A stretch of 16,087 nucleotides of DNA from JBFHRB01 sp041591915. Its GTDB lineage: Bacteria > Actinomycetota > Nitriliruptoria > Nitriliruptorales > Nitriliruptoraceae. Below, one piece after another: positions 1 through 6,894 of this stretch. Made by a program: the position numbers and the translations under genes. The DNA is taken from the NCBI GenBank assembly GCA_041591915.1, contig JBFHRB010000042.1:1-16087 (forward strand), given 5' to 3'. Numbering within the stretch: the stretch's first letter is position 1; each line of letters opens with the position of its first letter. The notes under the pieces were generated by a model that saw nothing but the letters and a program-made list of their open reading frames with translations, was not told the origin of the DNA and ran no database searches.

Positions 1-105
1 CGCGGAACGCGGGGGCCTCTGCGTTTCCACAGGAGCCGCGATCCCGGCAGGCGTGGGTCCGGGGGACCGTGGGACGCTCGTGCCGCCGCTGCACGGAGTC
101 CGCAG
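1..105. other. Leading edge of window, no gene supported
   Basis: No coding sequence can be supported here. The + strand has no stop codon in the first 100 bases, so the tail of an upstream gene cannot be excluded, but no protein similarity is recognisable. A ribosome binding site, GGAG at 95-98, lies 7 bases before the ATG of the RadC-like gene and belongs to that gene. No promoter-like hexamer or terminator was recognised. Confidence 0.4.
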
Positions 106-648
106 ATGTCGCCCGACGCGCCCCTTGCCCCCTTCGCCGTCCGCCCCGCCGCCGGCCGCCCCGAGGCCTTCCTCGACGGCCCGGCGTCGGGCCGCATCGA
201 GGCCGTCGGCCGCCACCACTGCCCGCGCTGCGCCGATGCCGCCTGGCACGGACCCCCCGACCCGGACCAGCGCCCCGCGATCACCTCGCCGGACGCGGCC
301 GCGGAGCTCCTGGTCCCGGCCTTCGCCGGGTCGGACCGCGAGCGCTGCATCGCGCTCCTGCTCGACACCAAGCACCGGCTCCTCGAGCAGCGGACGGTCT
401 CGATCGGGTCGATCGACCACACCTTCATGTCGCCGCGCGAGGTCATGCGCGACGCGCTGCTCGCCAACGCCAGCGCCGTGGTGCTCGGCCACAACCACCC
501 GTCGGGTGACCCGCAGCCGAGCCGTGACGACGAGCTCGTGACCCAGCGCCTCGACCGGGCCGCCGAGGTCGTCGGCATCGACCTGCTCGACCACCTGGTG
601 GTCGCCGGCTCACGCTGGGTCAGCCTCGCCCGACGCGGGGTCATCTGA
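106..648 (+). CDS. radC: RadC-like JAMM/MPN domain protein, short form
   Basis: This 180-residue protein carries the RadC/JAB domain at about residues 58-180. The metal-binding signature is complete: H129-x-H131 followed by seven residues, S139 and D142 (HNHPSGDPQPSRDD), with E79 as the probable conserved glutamate. The family is a predicted zinc metalloprotease-like fold; its role in DNA repair was never firmly shown and the true function is unclear. Usual RadC proteins are roughly 220-230 residues and begin with a helix-hairpin-helix region. Here that region is replaced by about 55 proline/alanine-rich residues containing H37-H38-C39-P-R-C42 and H48, perhaps a small metal site. ATG at 106 is chosen because GGAG lies 7 bases upstream. 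radC next to mreB is a common bacterial arrangement. The domain call is certain; the biological role is not. Confidence 0.88.
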   Translation: MSPDAPLAPFAVRPAAGRPEAFLDGPASGRIEAVGRHHCPRCADAAWHGPPDPDQRPAITSPDAAAELLVPAFAGSDRERCIALLLDTKHRLLEQRTVSIGSIDHTFMSPREVMRDALLANASAVVLGHNHPSGDPQPSRDDELVTQRLDRAAEVVGIDLLDHLVVAGSRWVSLARRGVI

Positions 649-688
649 GCCCGCGCCGGGAGGCCTCTGTCCGCCGGCTCTGACCCTG

Positions 689-706
689 CGTCACGACGTC
701 GTCACG
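689..706. promoter_or_regulatory. Candidate operator: paired CGTCACG repeats
   Basis: CGTCACG occurs at 689-695 and again at 700-706, in direct orientation and 11 bases apart, about one helical turn. Between and across them lies a perfect 10-base palindrome, ACGACGTCGT at 693-702. The site sits 51-68 bases upstream of the proposed mreB -10 element, a reasonable place for a regulator. No known binding motif is recognised, and short repeats arise easily in GC-rich DNA, so this is a weak call. Confidence 0.25.
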
Positions 707-756
707 CGCCGCGTCGGCGCTCAACGCACGTGTGCAGCCGCTCTCCAGCGCGGTGT

Positions 757-762
757 TACCCT
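757..762 (+). promoter_or_regulatory. Probable -10 element of mreB promoter
   Basis: TACCCT matches the actinobacterial sigma-A -10 pattern TANNNT. It is identical to the hexamer in the better supported rplU promoter at 13553-13558. No good -35 hexamer is visible 16-19 bases upstream (TGCAGC at 733-738 is the nearest candidate). Predicted transcription start is near 769, giving an mreB leader of about 77 bases. Confidence 0.45.
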
Positions 763-771
763 CGCCCGACC

Positions 772-792
772 ACGGCCATCAGACCCGGCCGT
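772..792 (+). promoter_or_regulatory. Inverted repeat at 5' end of mreB leader
   Basis: ACGGCC at 772-777 pairs perfectly with GGCCGT at 787-792 across a 9-base loop. It begins only a few bases after the predicted mreB transcription start. It could be a 5' stabilising hairpin for the message. There is no T-tract, so it is not a terminator. A 6-bp stem is marginal in such GC-rich DNA. Confidence 0.3.
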
Positions 793-845
793 CCGCAGCA
801 GTTCACCGAGGGTCGCCACCCCCTCCAGCACGTCTAGGTACCCGC

Positions 846-1889
846 ATGGCCTCCGGAATCGGCAACACCTTCCAGTTCCTCGGTCGCGACATGGCCGTCG
901 ACCTCGGCACCGCCAACACCCTCGTCTACGTCCGCGGACGCGGCATCGTCCTGAACGAGCCCTCCGTCGTGGCGATCAACACCAAGAACGGCGCCATCCT
1001 CGCGGTCGGCGCCGAGGCCAAGCGGATGATCGGCCGCACGCCCGGCCACATCATGGCGATCCGGCCGCTGAAGGACGGCGTCATCGCCGACTTCGACGTC
1101 ACCGAGAAGATGCTGCGGTACTTCATCCAGGCCGTGCACCGTCGCCGGTTCCTGGCCAAGCCGCGCGTCGTCGTCTGCGTCCCCAGCGGCATCACGGGCG
1201 TCGAGCAGCGCGCCGTCGAGGAGGCCTCGATCCAGGCTGGCGCCCGCGCCGCCTACATCATCGAGGAGCCGATGGCCGCCGCCATCGGCGCGGGCCTGCC
1301 GGTCCACGAGCCCGCCGGCAACATGGTCGTCGACATCGGTGGTGGCACGACGGAGGTCGCCGTCATCTCCCTCGGCGGCATCGTCACCAGCCAGTCCATC
1401 CGGATCGGTGGCGACGAGCTCGATGAGGCGATCATCGCCTACATCAAGAAGGAATACAGCCTGATGCTCGGTGAGCGGACGTCTGAGGAGATCAAGATGG
1501 CCATCGGGTCGGCCTTCCCGCTGCCCGACGAGCCGCACGCCGAGATCCGCGGCCGCGACCTCGTGTCCGGCCTCCCCAAGACGATCATCGTCAGCGCCGA
1601 GGAGATCCGGAAGGCGATCGAGGAGCCCGTCAACGCGATCATCGACGCGGTGAAGAACACCCTCGACAAGACCCCGCCCGAGCTCGCCGCCGACATCATG
1701 GACAAGGGCATCGTGCTCACCGGTGGTGGTGCGCTGCTCAAGGGCCTCGACGAGCGCCTCAAGCACGAGACCGGCATGCCGATCCACATCACCGAGAACC
1801 CGCTGTCCTCGGTCGCGATCGGCTCCGGCAAGTGCCTGGAGGAGTTCGAGGCGCTGAAGAAGGTCCTGATCTCGTCGTCGCGGCACTGA
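846..1889 (+). CDS. mreB: Rod shape-determining actin homologue MreB
   Basis: MreB is the bacterial actin that polymerises under the membrane and guides the elongation machinery with MreC, MreD, RodA and PBP2. The 347-residue product has the whole actin-fold signature: phosphate-1 loop D19-L-G-T-A-N-T, phosphate-2 loop D163-I-G-G-G-T-T, and the adenosine motif T292-G-G-G-A. The ATG at 846 is preferred over an in-frame GTG at 732. It gives the usual family length, and the N-terminus FLGRDMAVDLGTANT then sits in its normal place, while the 38 extra residues are proline-rich and unlike MreB. A weak AGG (836-838) precedes the start. It is followed after 26 bases by mreC and is probably the first gene of the rod operon. 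Confidence 0.97.
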   Translation: MASGIGNTFQFLGRDMAVDLGTANTLVYVRGRGIVLNEPSVVAINTKNGAILAVGAEAKRMIGRTPGHIMAIRPLKDGVIADFDVTEKMLRYFIQAVHRRRFLAKPRVVVCVPSGITGVEQRAVEEASIQAGARAAYIIEEPMAAAIGAGLPVHEPAGNMVVDIGGGTTEVAVISLGGIVTSQSIRIGGDELDEAIIAYIKKEYSLMLGERTSEEIKMAIGSAFPLPDEPHAEIRGRDLVSGLPKTIIVSAEEIRKAIEEPVNAIIDAVKNTLDKTPPELAADIMDKGIVLTGGGALLKGLDERLKHETGMPIHITENPLSSVAIGSGKCLEEFEALKKVLISSSRH

Positions 1890-1915
1890 GCCCAGCGCTC
1901 GTGGCGAGGTAGCCG

Positions 1916-2851
1916 ATGTACCAACGCCGCCGCGCGCGGGTGGTGCTCGCGGTCCTCGTCCTGATCGCCCTCGTCCTCATCACGATCGACTTCCGGTCCT
2001 CCGACGAGGGGCCGCTCTCCCGCCTGCGGTCGCTCGCGACCGCGACCTTCGGGCCGGTGCAGGATGGCCTGTCCTCACTGCTTCGGCCGGTCGGCAACGC
2101 CATCGACGACATCGGCGACGTCTTCTCGCTGCGGGCAGAGAACGAGCAGCTCCGGACGCGCCTGACCGAGCTCGAGGAACGCCGCCGCTCCTTCGAGGAC
2201 CTCGAACGGGAGAACGAGACGCTCCGGGCCCTGCTGAGCATGCGCGACCGGACGGGCTTCGACGTCGTCGCCGCGCGCGTCGTCGCCCTCGCGCCGTCGA
2301 ACTACGAGTGGACGATCACGATCGACGCCGGCTCCGAGGACGGCGTCGAGCGCGACATGGTCGTCATCGACGGGGACGGGCTGGTCGGCCGCATCATCCA
2401 GGTGACCCCGAGCGCGTCACGCGTGCTGCTCGCCATCGACCCCAACTTCTCGGCGGCCGCCCGGGTCGCCGGCCTCGGCGAGCAGGGACCGATGAGTGGC
2501 CGGGGCGGCGACCTCATGCGCTTCCTGCCACTCGATCCCGAGGCCGAGATCGAGCGCGGCGACGAGATCGTGACCTCGAGCTACAGCAACGGCATCTTCC
2601 CGAGCGGCATCCCCATCGGGTCGGTCGAGGACGTGGGTGAGCAGACCACGCTCCTCAGCCGCGAGGTCGACGTCCGGCCCTACGTCGACTTCACGCGCCT
2701 CGACTTCGTGCTCGTCGTGCTCCACGCGCCGATCCCCGAGCTCCCCCCGGTCACGCGCGACACCGGCGACCTGCCCTTCATCCCGCCGCGGCCATCGCCA
2801 TCGCCCTCGCCGGACCCGCAGGCCAGCCCGACGCCGGAGCCGCAGGGATGA
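1916..2851 (+). CDS. mreC: Rod shape-determining protein MreC
   Basis: MreC is a bitopic membrane protein whose outer part links the MreB cytoskeleton to penicillin-binding proteins, notably activating PBP2/RodA. The 311-residue product has a basic start (RRRAR), one membrane segment at about residues 9-24, and a coiled coil at about 68-109 (LRAENEQLRTRL and ERENETLRALL). The two-barrel MreC domain follows at about 114-265. Residues about 268-311 form a proline/serine tail (PSPSPSPDP) that is likely disordered outside the membrane. ATG at 1916 follows GAGG (1906-1909) at 6 bases. Its stop overlaps the mreD start in an ATGA arrangement, implying translational coupling. Confidence 0.96.
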   Translation: MYQRRRARVVLAVLVLIALVLITIDFRSSDEGPLSRLRSLATATFGPVQDGLSSLLRPVGNAIDDIGDVFSLRAENEQLRTRLTELEERRRSFEDLERENETLRALLSMRDRTGFDVVAARVVALAPSNYEWTITIDAGSEDGVERDMVVIDGDGLVGRIIQVTPSASRVLLAIDPNFSAAARVAGLGEQGPMSGRGGDLMRFLPLDPEAEIERGDEIVTSSYSNGIFPSGIPIGSVEDVGEQTTLLSREVDVRPYVDFTRLDFVLVVLHAPIPELPPVTRDTGDLPFIPPRPSPSPSPDPQASPTPEPQG

Positions 2852-3354
2852 GGATCGCGGTCATCGGCCTGGCCCTCGTGAGCGCGGTGCTCCTGCAGAC
2901 GACGCTGTTCCCGTACGTCTCGCTCGCGGGCTTCCGGCCCGACCTGCTTCTGCTCCTCACGGCGGCCTTCGCCCTCCGGGAGGGGCCGGGCGTCGGTGTC
3001 CGCGTCGGGTTCGCCGCCGGCGTCCTCGCCGATCTGCTGCTCAACACGAGCGCCGTCGGGACGCAGGCGCTGGTCTTCCTGGGCGTCGGCTACGCGGTCG
3101 GGGTCATGAAGCCGTACCTCGCTCCGGAGTCCATCTCCGCGCCCCTCGTCGTGGCCTTCGTGTCCGGCGTCCTGGGCACGGCCGGTTTCGGGCTGCTGTC
3201 CCGTCTCCTCGGCGACGAGCGCTTCACGACCACCCTCGTGTTCCAGGCCTCGCTCGTCGTGGCGCTGTACAACACCCTGCTCGCCCCGCCGATCATGGGC
3301 CTCGTGACGCGCCTGGGCGAGCGCTTCCCGCCGGAGCGGGCGCTGCGCGTCTGA
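2848..3354 (+). CDS. mreD: Rod shape-determining membrane protein MreD
   Basis: MreD is a small polytopic inner-membrane partner of MreC in the elongasome. The 168-residue product is very hydrophobic, with about five or six predicted membrane segments, for example residues 3-20, 32-45, 50-66 and 132-150. It keeps the family-like N-terminal pattern LLQTTLFPYVSLAGFRPDLLLLL and a membrane-embedded G-x-L-x-D-L-L stretch (GVLADLLL). The ATG lies inside the end of mreC (ATGA overlap), with GGAG at 2836-2839 serving it. Sequence conservation in MreD is low, so the call rests on hydropathy, these patterns and its position directly after mreBC. Confidence 0.93.
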   Translation: MRIAVIGLALVSAVLLQTTLFPYVSLAGFRPDLLLLLTAAFALREGPGVGVRVGFAAGVLADLLLNTSAVGTQALVFLGVGYAVGVMKPYLAPESISAPLVVAFVSGVLGTAGFGLLSRLLGDERFTTTLVFQASLVVALYNTLLAPPIMGLVTRLGERFPPERALRV

Positions 3355-3397
3355 CCGGGACGGTGGACCCTTCGGGCTCGTCGCGGTGGTGGCCGGT

Positions 3398-3417
3398 GCT
3401 GCACCGGCACGTGCAGC
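3398..3417. repeat. Perfect 7-bp inverted repeat in mreD-mrdA gap
   Basis: GCTGCAC (3398-3404) and GTGCAGC (3411-3417) are perfect reverse complements around a 6-base spacer. The element lies 44 bases after the mreD stop and ends 9 bases before the proposed mrdA -10 hexamer. No T-run follows, so it is a poor intrinsic terminator. It could be an operator overlapping the -35 region of mrdA, or a hairpin in a read-through message. Confidence 0.35.
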
Positions 3418-3426
3418 GACCGTTGG

Positions 3427-3432
3427 TACCTT
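3427..3432 (+). promoter_or_regulatory. Possible -10 element of an internal mrdA promoter
   Basis: TACCTT fits the TANNNT pattern and the TAC(C/G)NT hexamer seen upstream of other genes in this window. It would start a transcript near 3439, about 50 bases before mrdA. No clear -35 hexamer is present. The 133-base gap between mreD and mrdA holds only this and the inverted repeat at 3398-3417. Confidence 0.35.
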
Positions 3433-3487
3433 CATGATGCGCCCGGCCCGGTGACGCCGAGACCCCGTCCGACCACGGCAGACCCAC

Positions 3488-5500
3488 GTGTCCAACGAGC
3501 AGAGCTCCACGCTGCGGCTGACGCTGCTCACCCTGATCATGGCGGGGCTGCTCGTCGCGTTGATCTCGCGACTGTGGTTCCTGCAGGTGCTCGCGGGCGA
3601 GCGCTTCGCCCAGCTCGCCGAGTCCAACCGCGTGCGCTTCGTCGTGCTCGAGGCCCCGCGCGGCCGCATCCTGGCCGACGACGGGCAGGAACTCGTCAAG
3701 AACCGGCCGGCACAGACGATCTCAGCCCACCCGCGCGAGCTGCTGAACGGGCTCGGCGAGCCGCGCAACGAGGAGGCGGAGGCGGTCCTCGGCCGGCTCT
3801 CGATGCTGCTGGGCCTCGACCACGACGAGATCATCCGGCGGCTGCTGAGCCGCCGCTACTCGCCGTTCCGGCCCGTCCCCATCGCGGAGGACGTCGGCCC
3901 CGAGGTCATCTTCGCGGTCACCGAGCACCAGGAGCTCTTTCGGGGCGTGGTGGCCGAGACGCTGCCGGTGCGGACCTACCCGTTCGGCACCGCCGCCGCG
4001 CACGCCGTCGGCTACCTCGGCGAGATCAGCGAGGAGGAGCTGGAGCTCGAGGCATTCGCGGGCTACCGGCCCGGCGACCTGATCGGGTGGGCCGGGCTCG
4101 AGAAGACCTACGAGTCCGAGCTCCACGGCACCGAGGGCCTGCGCAAGCTGGAGGTCAACGCGAGCGGCACGGTGCTGCAGGAGCTGGGACGTCGTGACCC
4201 GATCCGCGGCAACGACGTCCAGACGACGCTGGACGTCGAGCTGCAGGAGGCGGTCGAGCGCATCCTGCAGGACGGGATCGAGGCCAGCCGCCTGATCAAG
4301 CGTCGCGACGGGCGGTTCCTGCCCTCCGTCGCGGGTTCGGCGGTCGTCCTCGATCCGCGGGACGGCGGGGTCAAGGCCATCGTGTCGTGGCCGACCTTCG
4401 ACCCCGCCGAGTTCGTCGGGGGCGTCTCCCACGACTACTGGGGCTTCCTCAACGACGGCGAGAACCAGTACCCGCTGATCAACCGGGCCATCCAGTCCAC
4501 GTACCCGCCCGGCTCCGTCTTCAAGACCGTGTCCGGCTCGGCAGCGATGATCGCCGGACACGTGACGCCCTCGACGCGGATCTCGTGCCCGCCGGCGTGG
4601 AGCCTCGGCGGGATCACGTTCCGCAACTGGAACACGCGGCACGAGGGGGCGCTCGACCTCACCGACGCGCTGATGCGCTCGTGCGACACCTACTTCTACC
4701 AACTGGCCTACGACCAGTGGCTGCGCGAGCAGAACCAGATCGCCAACGACGGCAGCACCGAGGAGGTCCTGCAGACGACCGCCTTCGGGTTCGGCTTCGG
4801 GAGGACCCTCGGGATCGACCTCCCGTCCGAGCGGCCCGGCGTGATCCCCGGTCGCGAGTGGCGCCTGCAGTACTGGGAGCGCACGAAGGAGACGACCTGC
4901 CGCAAGGCCGAGGAGGCCGAGCCCGGCACGTACGCCGAGCGCCTCTACAACGAGCTGTGCCAGGACGGCTTCCGTTGGCGGGGCGGCGACGCGGTCAACT
5001 CGTCCATCGGGCAGGGCGACGTCCTCGTCACGCCGTTGCAGGTCGCGGTGAGCTACGCCGCGATCGCGAACGGCGGCACGCTCATCGCCCCCCACCTCGG
5101 CGACCGGATCATCGCCCCCGACGGCGAGCTCGTACGGGTCATCGAGCCCGAGGTGCTGGGCGAGCTGCCCGTGACACCGGAGCAGCTGCGCGCCCTCCAG
5201 GTGGGCCTCGAGAAGGTGGTCATGAACGGGCGAGGCACCGCCCGCGGGGCCTTCGCCGGCTTCCCGACCGACCAGATCCCGGTCGCCGGAAAGACGGGCA
5301 CGGCCGAGCTCAAGCCGAAGGTGCCCTACGCGTGGTTCGCCGCGTACGCGCCGGCCAACGACCCGCAGTACGTGGTGGTCGTCTCGGTCGAGCAGGGTGG
5401 TGGTGGCTCCCAGACCGCCGCGCCGATCGCGCGGCGCATCCTCGAGGTCGCCTTCGGGCTCGAGGAGACGCCGTTCCGCGAAGGCCCGAGGACCGACTGA
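3488..5500 (+). CDS. mrdA: Peptidoglycan transpeptidase PBP2 (MrdA), elongation-specific class B PBP
   Basis: This is the monofunctional transpeptidase that crosslinks new lateral-wall peptidoglycan, working with RodA. The 670-residue product has an N-terminal membrane anchor at about residues 10-27, a PBP dimerisation/pedestal domain containing the APRGRI motif, and a C-terminal transpeptidase domain. Catalytic motifs are S343-V-F-K346 (SxxK), S398-C-D400 (the SxD form usual in PBP2) and K602-T-G604. A linker at about 465-495 carries C471 and C491, outside the membrane. GTG at 3488 is the furthest upstream start in this frame and keeps the anchor whole, but no good ribosome binding site precedes it. 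Its stop overlaps the rodA ATG (TGATG). FtsI-type PBPs are less likely given the mreD and rodA neighbours. Confidence 0.95.
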   Translation: MSNEQSSTLRLTLLTLIMAGLLVALISRLWFLQVLAGERFAQLAESNRVRFVVLEAPRGRILADDGQELVKNRPAQTISAHPRELLNGLGEPRNEEAEAVLGRLSMLLGLDHDEIIRRLLSRRYSPFRPVPIAEDVGPEVIFAVTEHQELFRGVVAETLPVRTYPFGTAAAHAVGYLGEISEEELELEAFAGYRPGDLIGWAGLEKTYESELHGTEGLRKLEVNASGTVLQELGRRDPIRGNDVQTTLDVELQEAVERILQDGIEASRLIKRRDGRFLPSVAGSAVVLDPRDGGVKAIVSWPTFDPAEFVGGVSHDYWGFLNDGENQYPLINRAIQSTYPPGSVFKTVSGSAAMIAGHVTPSTRISCPPAWSLGGITFRNWNTRHEGALDLTDALMRSCDTYFYQLAYDQWLREQNQIANDGSTEEVLQTTAFGFGFGRTLGIDLPSERPGVIPGREWRLQYWERTKETTCRKAEEAEPGTYAERLYNELCQDGFRWRGGDAVNSSIGQGDVLVTPLQVAVSYAAIANGGTLIAPHLGDRIIAPDGELVRVIEPEVLGELPVTPEQLRALQVGLEKVVMNGRGTARGAFAGFPTDQIPVAGKTGTAELKPKVPYAWFAAYAPANDPQYVVVVSVEQGGGGSQTAAPIARRILEVAFGLEETPFREGPRTD

Positions 5501-6690
5501 TGGCCACCACGGACGTCGACTACTTCGGGCAGGACCGCCGCGAGCGGCTCATGCGCGAGAAGGTCCAGGACCGGTGGATGGATGCGTACGCGCCCGTCCG
5601 CCACCTCGACCCGGTCCTCGTGTTCACCGCCCTGTCGCTCGCGGTCATCGGCATCGCCATGATCTACAGCGCGACCTACCACCGACTGCAGCTCGAGGGC
5701 CTGCCCGCCGGCGCGCTGGCCACCCGCCAGATGATCAGCCTGGCCGTGGCCACGGTCGCCATGGTCATGACGGCCGTCGTCGACTACCGGTACTTCCGTG
5801 CGTACAGCCCGGTGATCTACCTCGGCTCGCTCGTGCTGCTGCTGCTCGTCCTCACACCCCTCGGGGTCGACGCGAACGGCGCGCAGCGCTGGATCTCGTT
5901 CGGCGGCTTCAACCTCCAACCGTCGGAGCTCGCCAAGGTCGCGGTGATCGTCGCCCTCGCCGCGCTCCTGCACGAGCGCAAGGGTGAGCCCGGGGTCATG
6001 ACCATCCTGTTCGCGCTCGTGCTGGTCAGCATCCCGATGGTCCTGATCTTCCTCGAGCCGGACCTCGGCACGATGATCGTGTTCGTCTGGCTCACGTTCG
6101 TGCTGCTGCTCGTCGGCGGTGTGCAGGCGCGCTACATGCTCGGGCTCGGGCTGGCGGGCCTCGGGGCGGTGATCGCGGCGTTCAAGCTCGACCTGCTCGC
6201 CGACTACCAGATCGCCCGGCTCACGGCCTTCCTCGACCCGGGCAACGAGGCGCTGGCGAGGACGACGCAGTACAACGCCAACCAGTCCCTCATCGCGATC
6301 GGGTCCGGCCAGATCACCGGCAAGGGCTTCCTCGCCGGGAGCCAGACCAACCTCTCGTACGTGCCGGAGAACCACACCGACTTCATCTTCACCGTCGTCG
6401 GGGAGGAGTTCGGGTTCCTCGGAGCCCTCGTCGTCCTCGGCCTCTTCGCGATCCTGCTGTGGCGCGGCCTGCGCATCGCGGCACTGGCCAAGGACCTGTT
6501 CGGCACCCTGCTCGCGGCGGGGGCGGTGGGCCTGTTCACCCTGCAGATCTTCGTCAACGTCGGCATGACGATCGGGATCATGCCGGTCACCGGCATCCCG
6601 CTGCCGTTCGTGAGCTTCGGCGGGACGAGCCTGATCATCTCGTTCACGCTCATCGGACTGATGCTCAACGTCCACATGCGGCGCTTCTGA
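5500..6690 (+). CDS. rodA: SEDS peptidoglycan glycosyltransferase RodA
   Basis: RodA polymerises lipid II into glycan strands and pairs with PBP2 in the elongasome. The 396-residue product starts with about 35 cytoplasmic residues followed by roughly ten membrane segments. SEDS hallmarks are visible: the loop NGAQRWISFGGFNLQPSELAK, the extracellular stretch with the catalytic-type acid D294 (PENHTDFIFTVVGEEFG), and the end motif TGIPLPFVSFGGTSLI. The ATG at 5500 shares its A with the mrdA stop codon, with GAGGA (5488-5492) 7 bases upstream, so translation is probably coupled. An open frame extends upstream through mrdA to 4387, but that part is a compositional shadow. FtsW is the alternative family member; pairing with MrdA favours RodA. 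Confidence 0.95.
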   Translation: MATTDVDYFGQDRRERLMREKVQDRWMDAYAPVRHLDPVLVFTALSLAVIGIAMIYSATYHRLQLEGLPAGALATRQMISLAVATVAMVMTAVVDYRYFRAYSPVIYLGSLVLLLLVLTPLGVDANGAQRWISFGGFNLQPSELAKVAVIVALAALLHERKGEPGVMTILFALVLVSIPMVLIFLEPDLGTMIVFVWLTFVLLLVGGVQARYMLGLGLAGLGAVIAAFKLDLLADYQIARLTAFLDPGNEALARTTQYNANQSLIAIGSGQITGKGFLAGSQTNLSYVPENHTDFIFTVVGEEFGFLGALVVLGLFAILLWRGLRIAALAKDLFGTLLAAGAVGLFTLQIFVNVGMTIGIMPVTGIPLPFVSFGGTSLIISFTLIGLMLNVHMRRF

Positions 6691-6700
6691 GCCGCAGTGG

Positions 6701-6706
6701 TACGCT
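6701..6706 (+). promoter_or_regulatory. Possible -10 element of the radical SAM operon
   Basis: TACGCT, 10 bases after the rodA stop, fits TANNNT and resembles the other putative -10 hexamers in this window. Predicted transcription start is near 6713, leaving a leader of about 180 bases before the radical SAM gene. There is no recognisable -35 hexamer, so support is modest. Confidence 0.33.
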
Positions 6707-6743
6707 GAGCGACGAGCCATAGGCGCGCAGCGCTCACGGCTCG
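6706..6743 (+). promoter_or_regulatory. Interleaved inverted repeats after rodA
   Basis: Two perfect 6-bp pairings are interleaved. TGAGCG (6706-6711) pairs with CGCTCA (6731-6736), and CGAGCC (6713-6718) pairs with GGCTCG (6738-6743). The order a-b-a'-b' means the stems compete or form a pseudoknot. The remainder of the rodA-radical SAM gap (6744-6894) holds one more inverted repeat, CCGTGG (6781-6786) with CCACGG (6798-6803). No T-tract or tRNA is present. It may be a leader structure or a poor terminator for the rod operon. Confidence 0.3.
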
Positions 6744-6894
6744 CGGGATCCGACTCTCATCGCCACCGGCCCCAGCGGCCCCGTGGCATCGCCTCACCCA
6801 CGGCAGCCATCCGTGTTCAGGGCATGTGTCGTGCAGCCTCCTCCAGGGGACGAGCGCCGACGGGCTCCCGCACCACCGAGACTTTGGGAGCGCC

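Noticed and set aside
732..845. Longer mreB start (GTG at 732)
   Set aside because: The added 38 residues are unlike MreB, and the segment contains the likely promoter and leader; ATG at 846 gives the family N-terminus.
834..1886. 350-residue antisense frame opposite mreB
   Set aside because: A mirror of mreB codon bias, Asp/Leu/Arg/Val-rich with no recognisable domain.
4387..5499. Upstream in-frame extension of rodA through mrdA
   Set aside because: The translation is arginine/proline-rich noise in a shifted frame of mrdA; rodA starts normally at 5500 with a ribosome binding site.
6826..6894. Longer start of the radical SAM gene (GTG at 6826)
   Set aside because: No ribosome binding site is evident there, whereas ATG at 6895 has GGGAG at good spacing.
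6691..6894. Cobalamin riboswitch before the B12-type radical SAM gene
   Set aside because: No B12-box-like conserved sequence could be recognised; only short inverted repeats are present.
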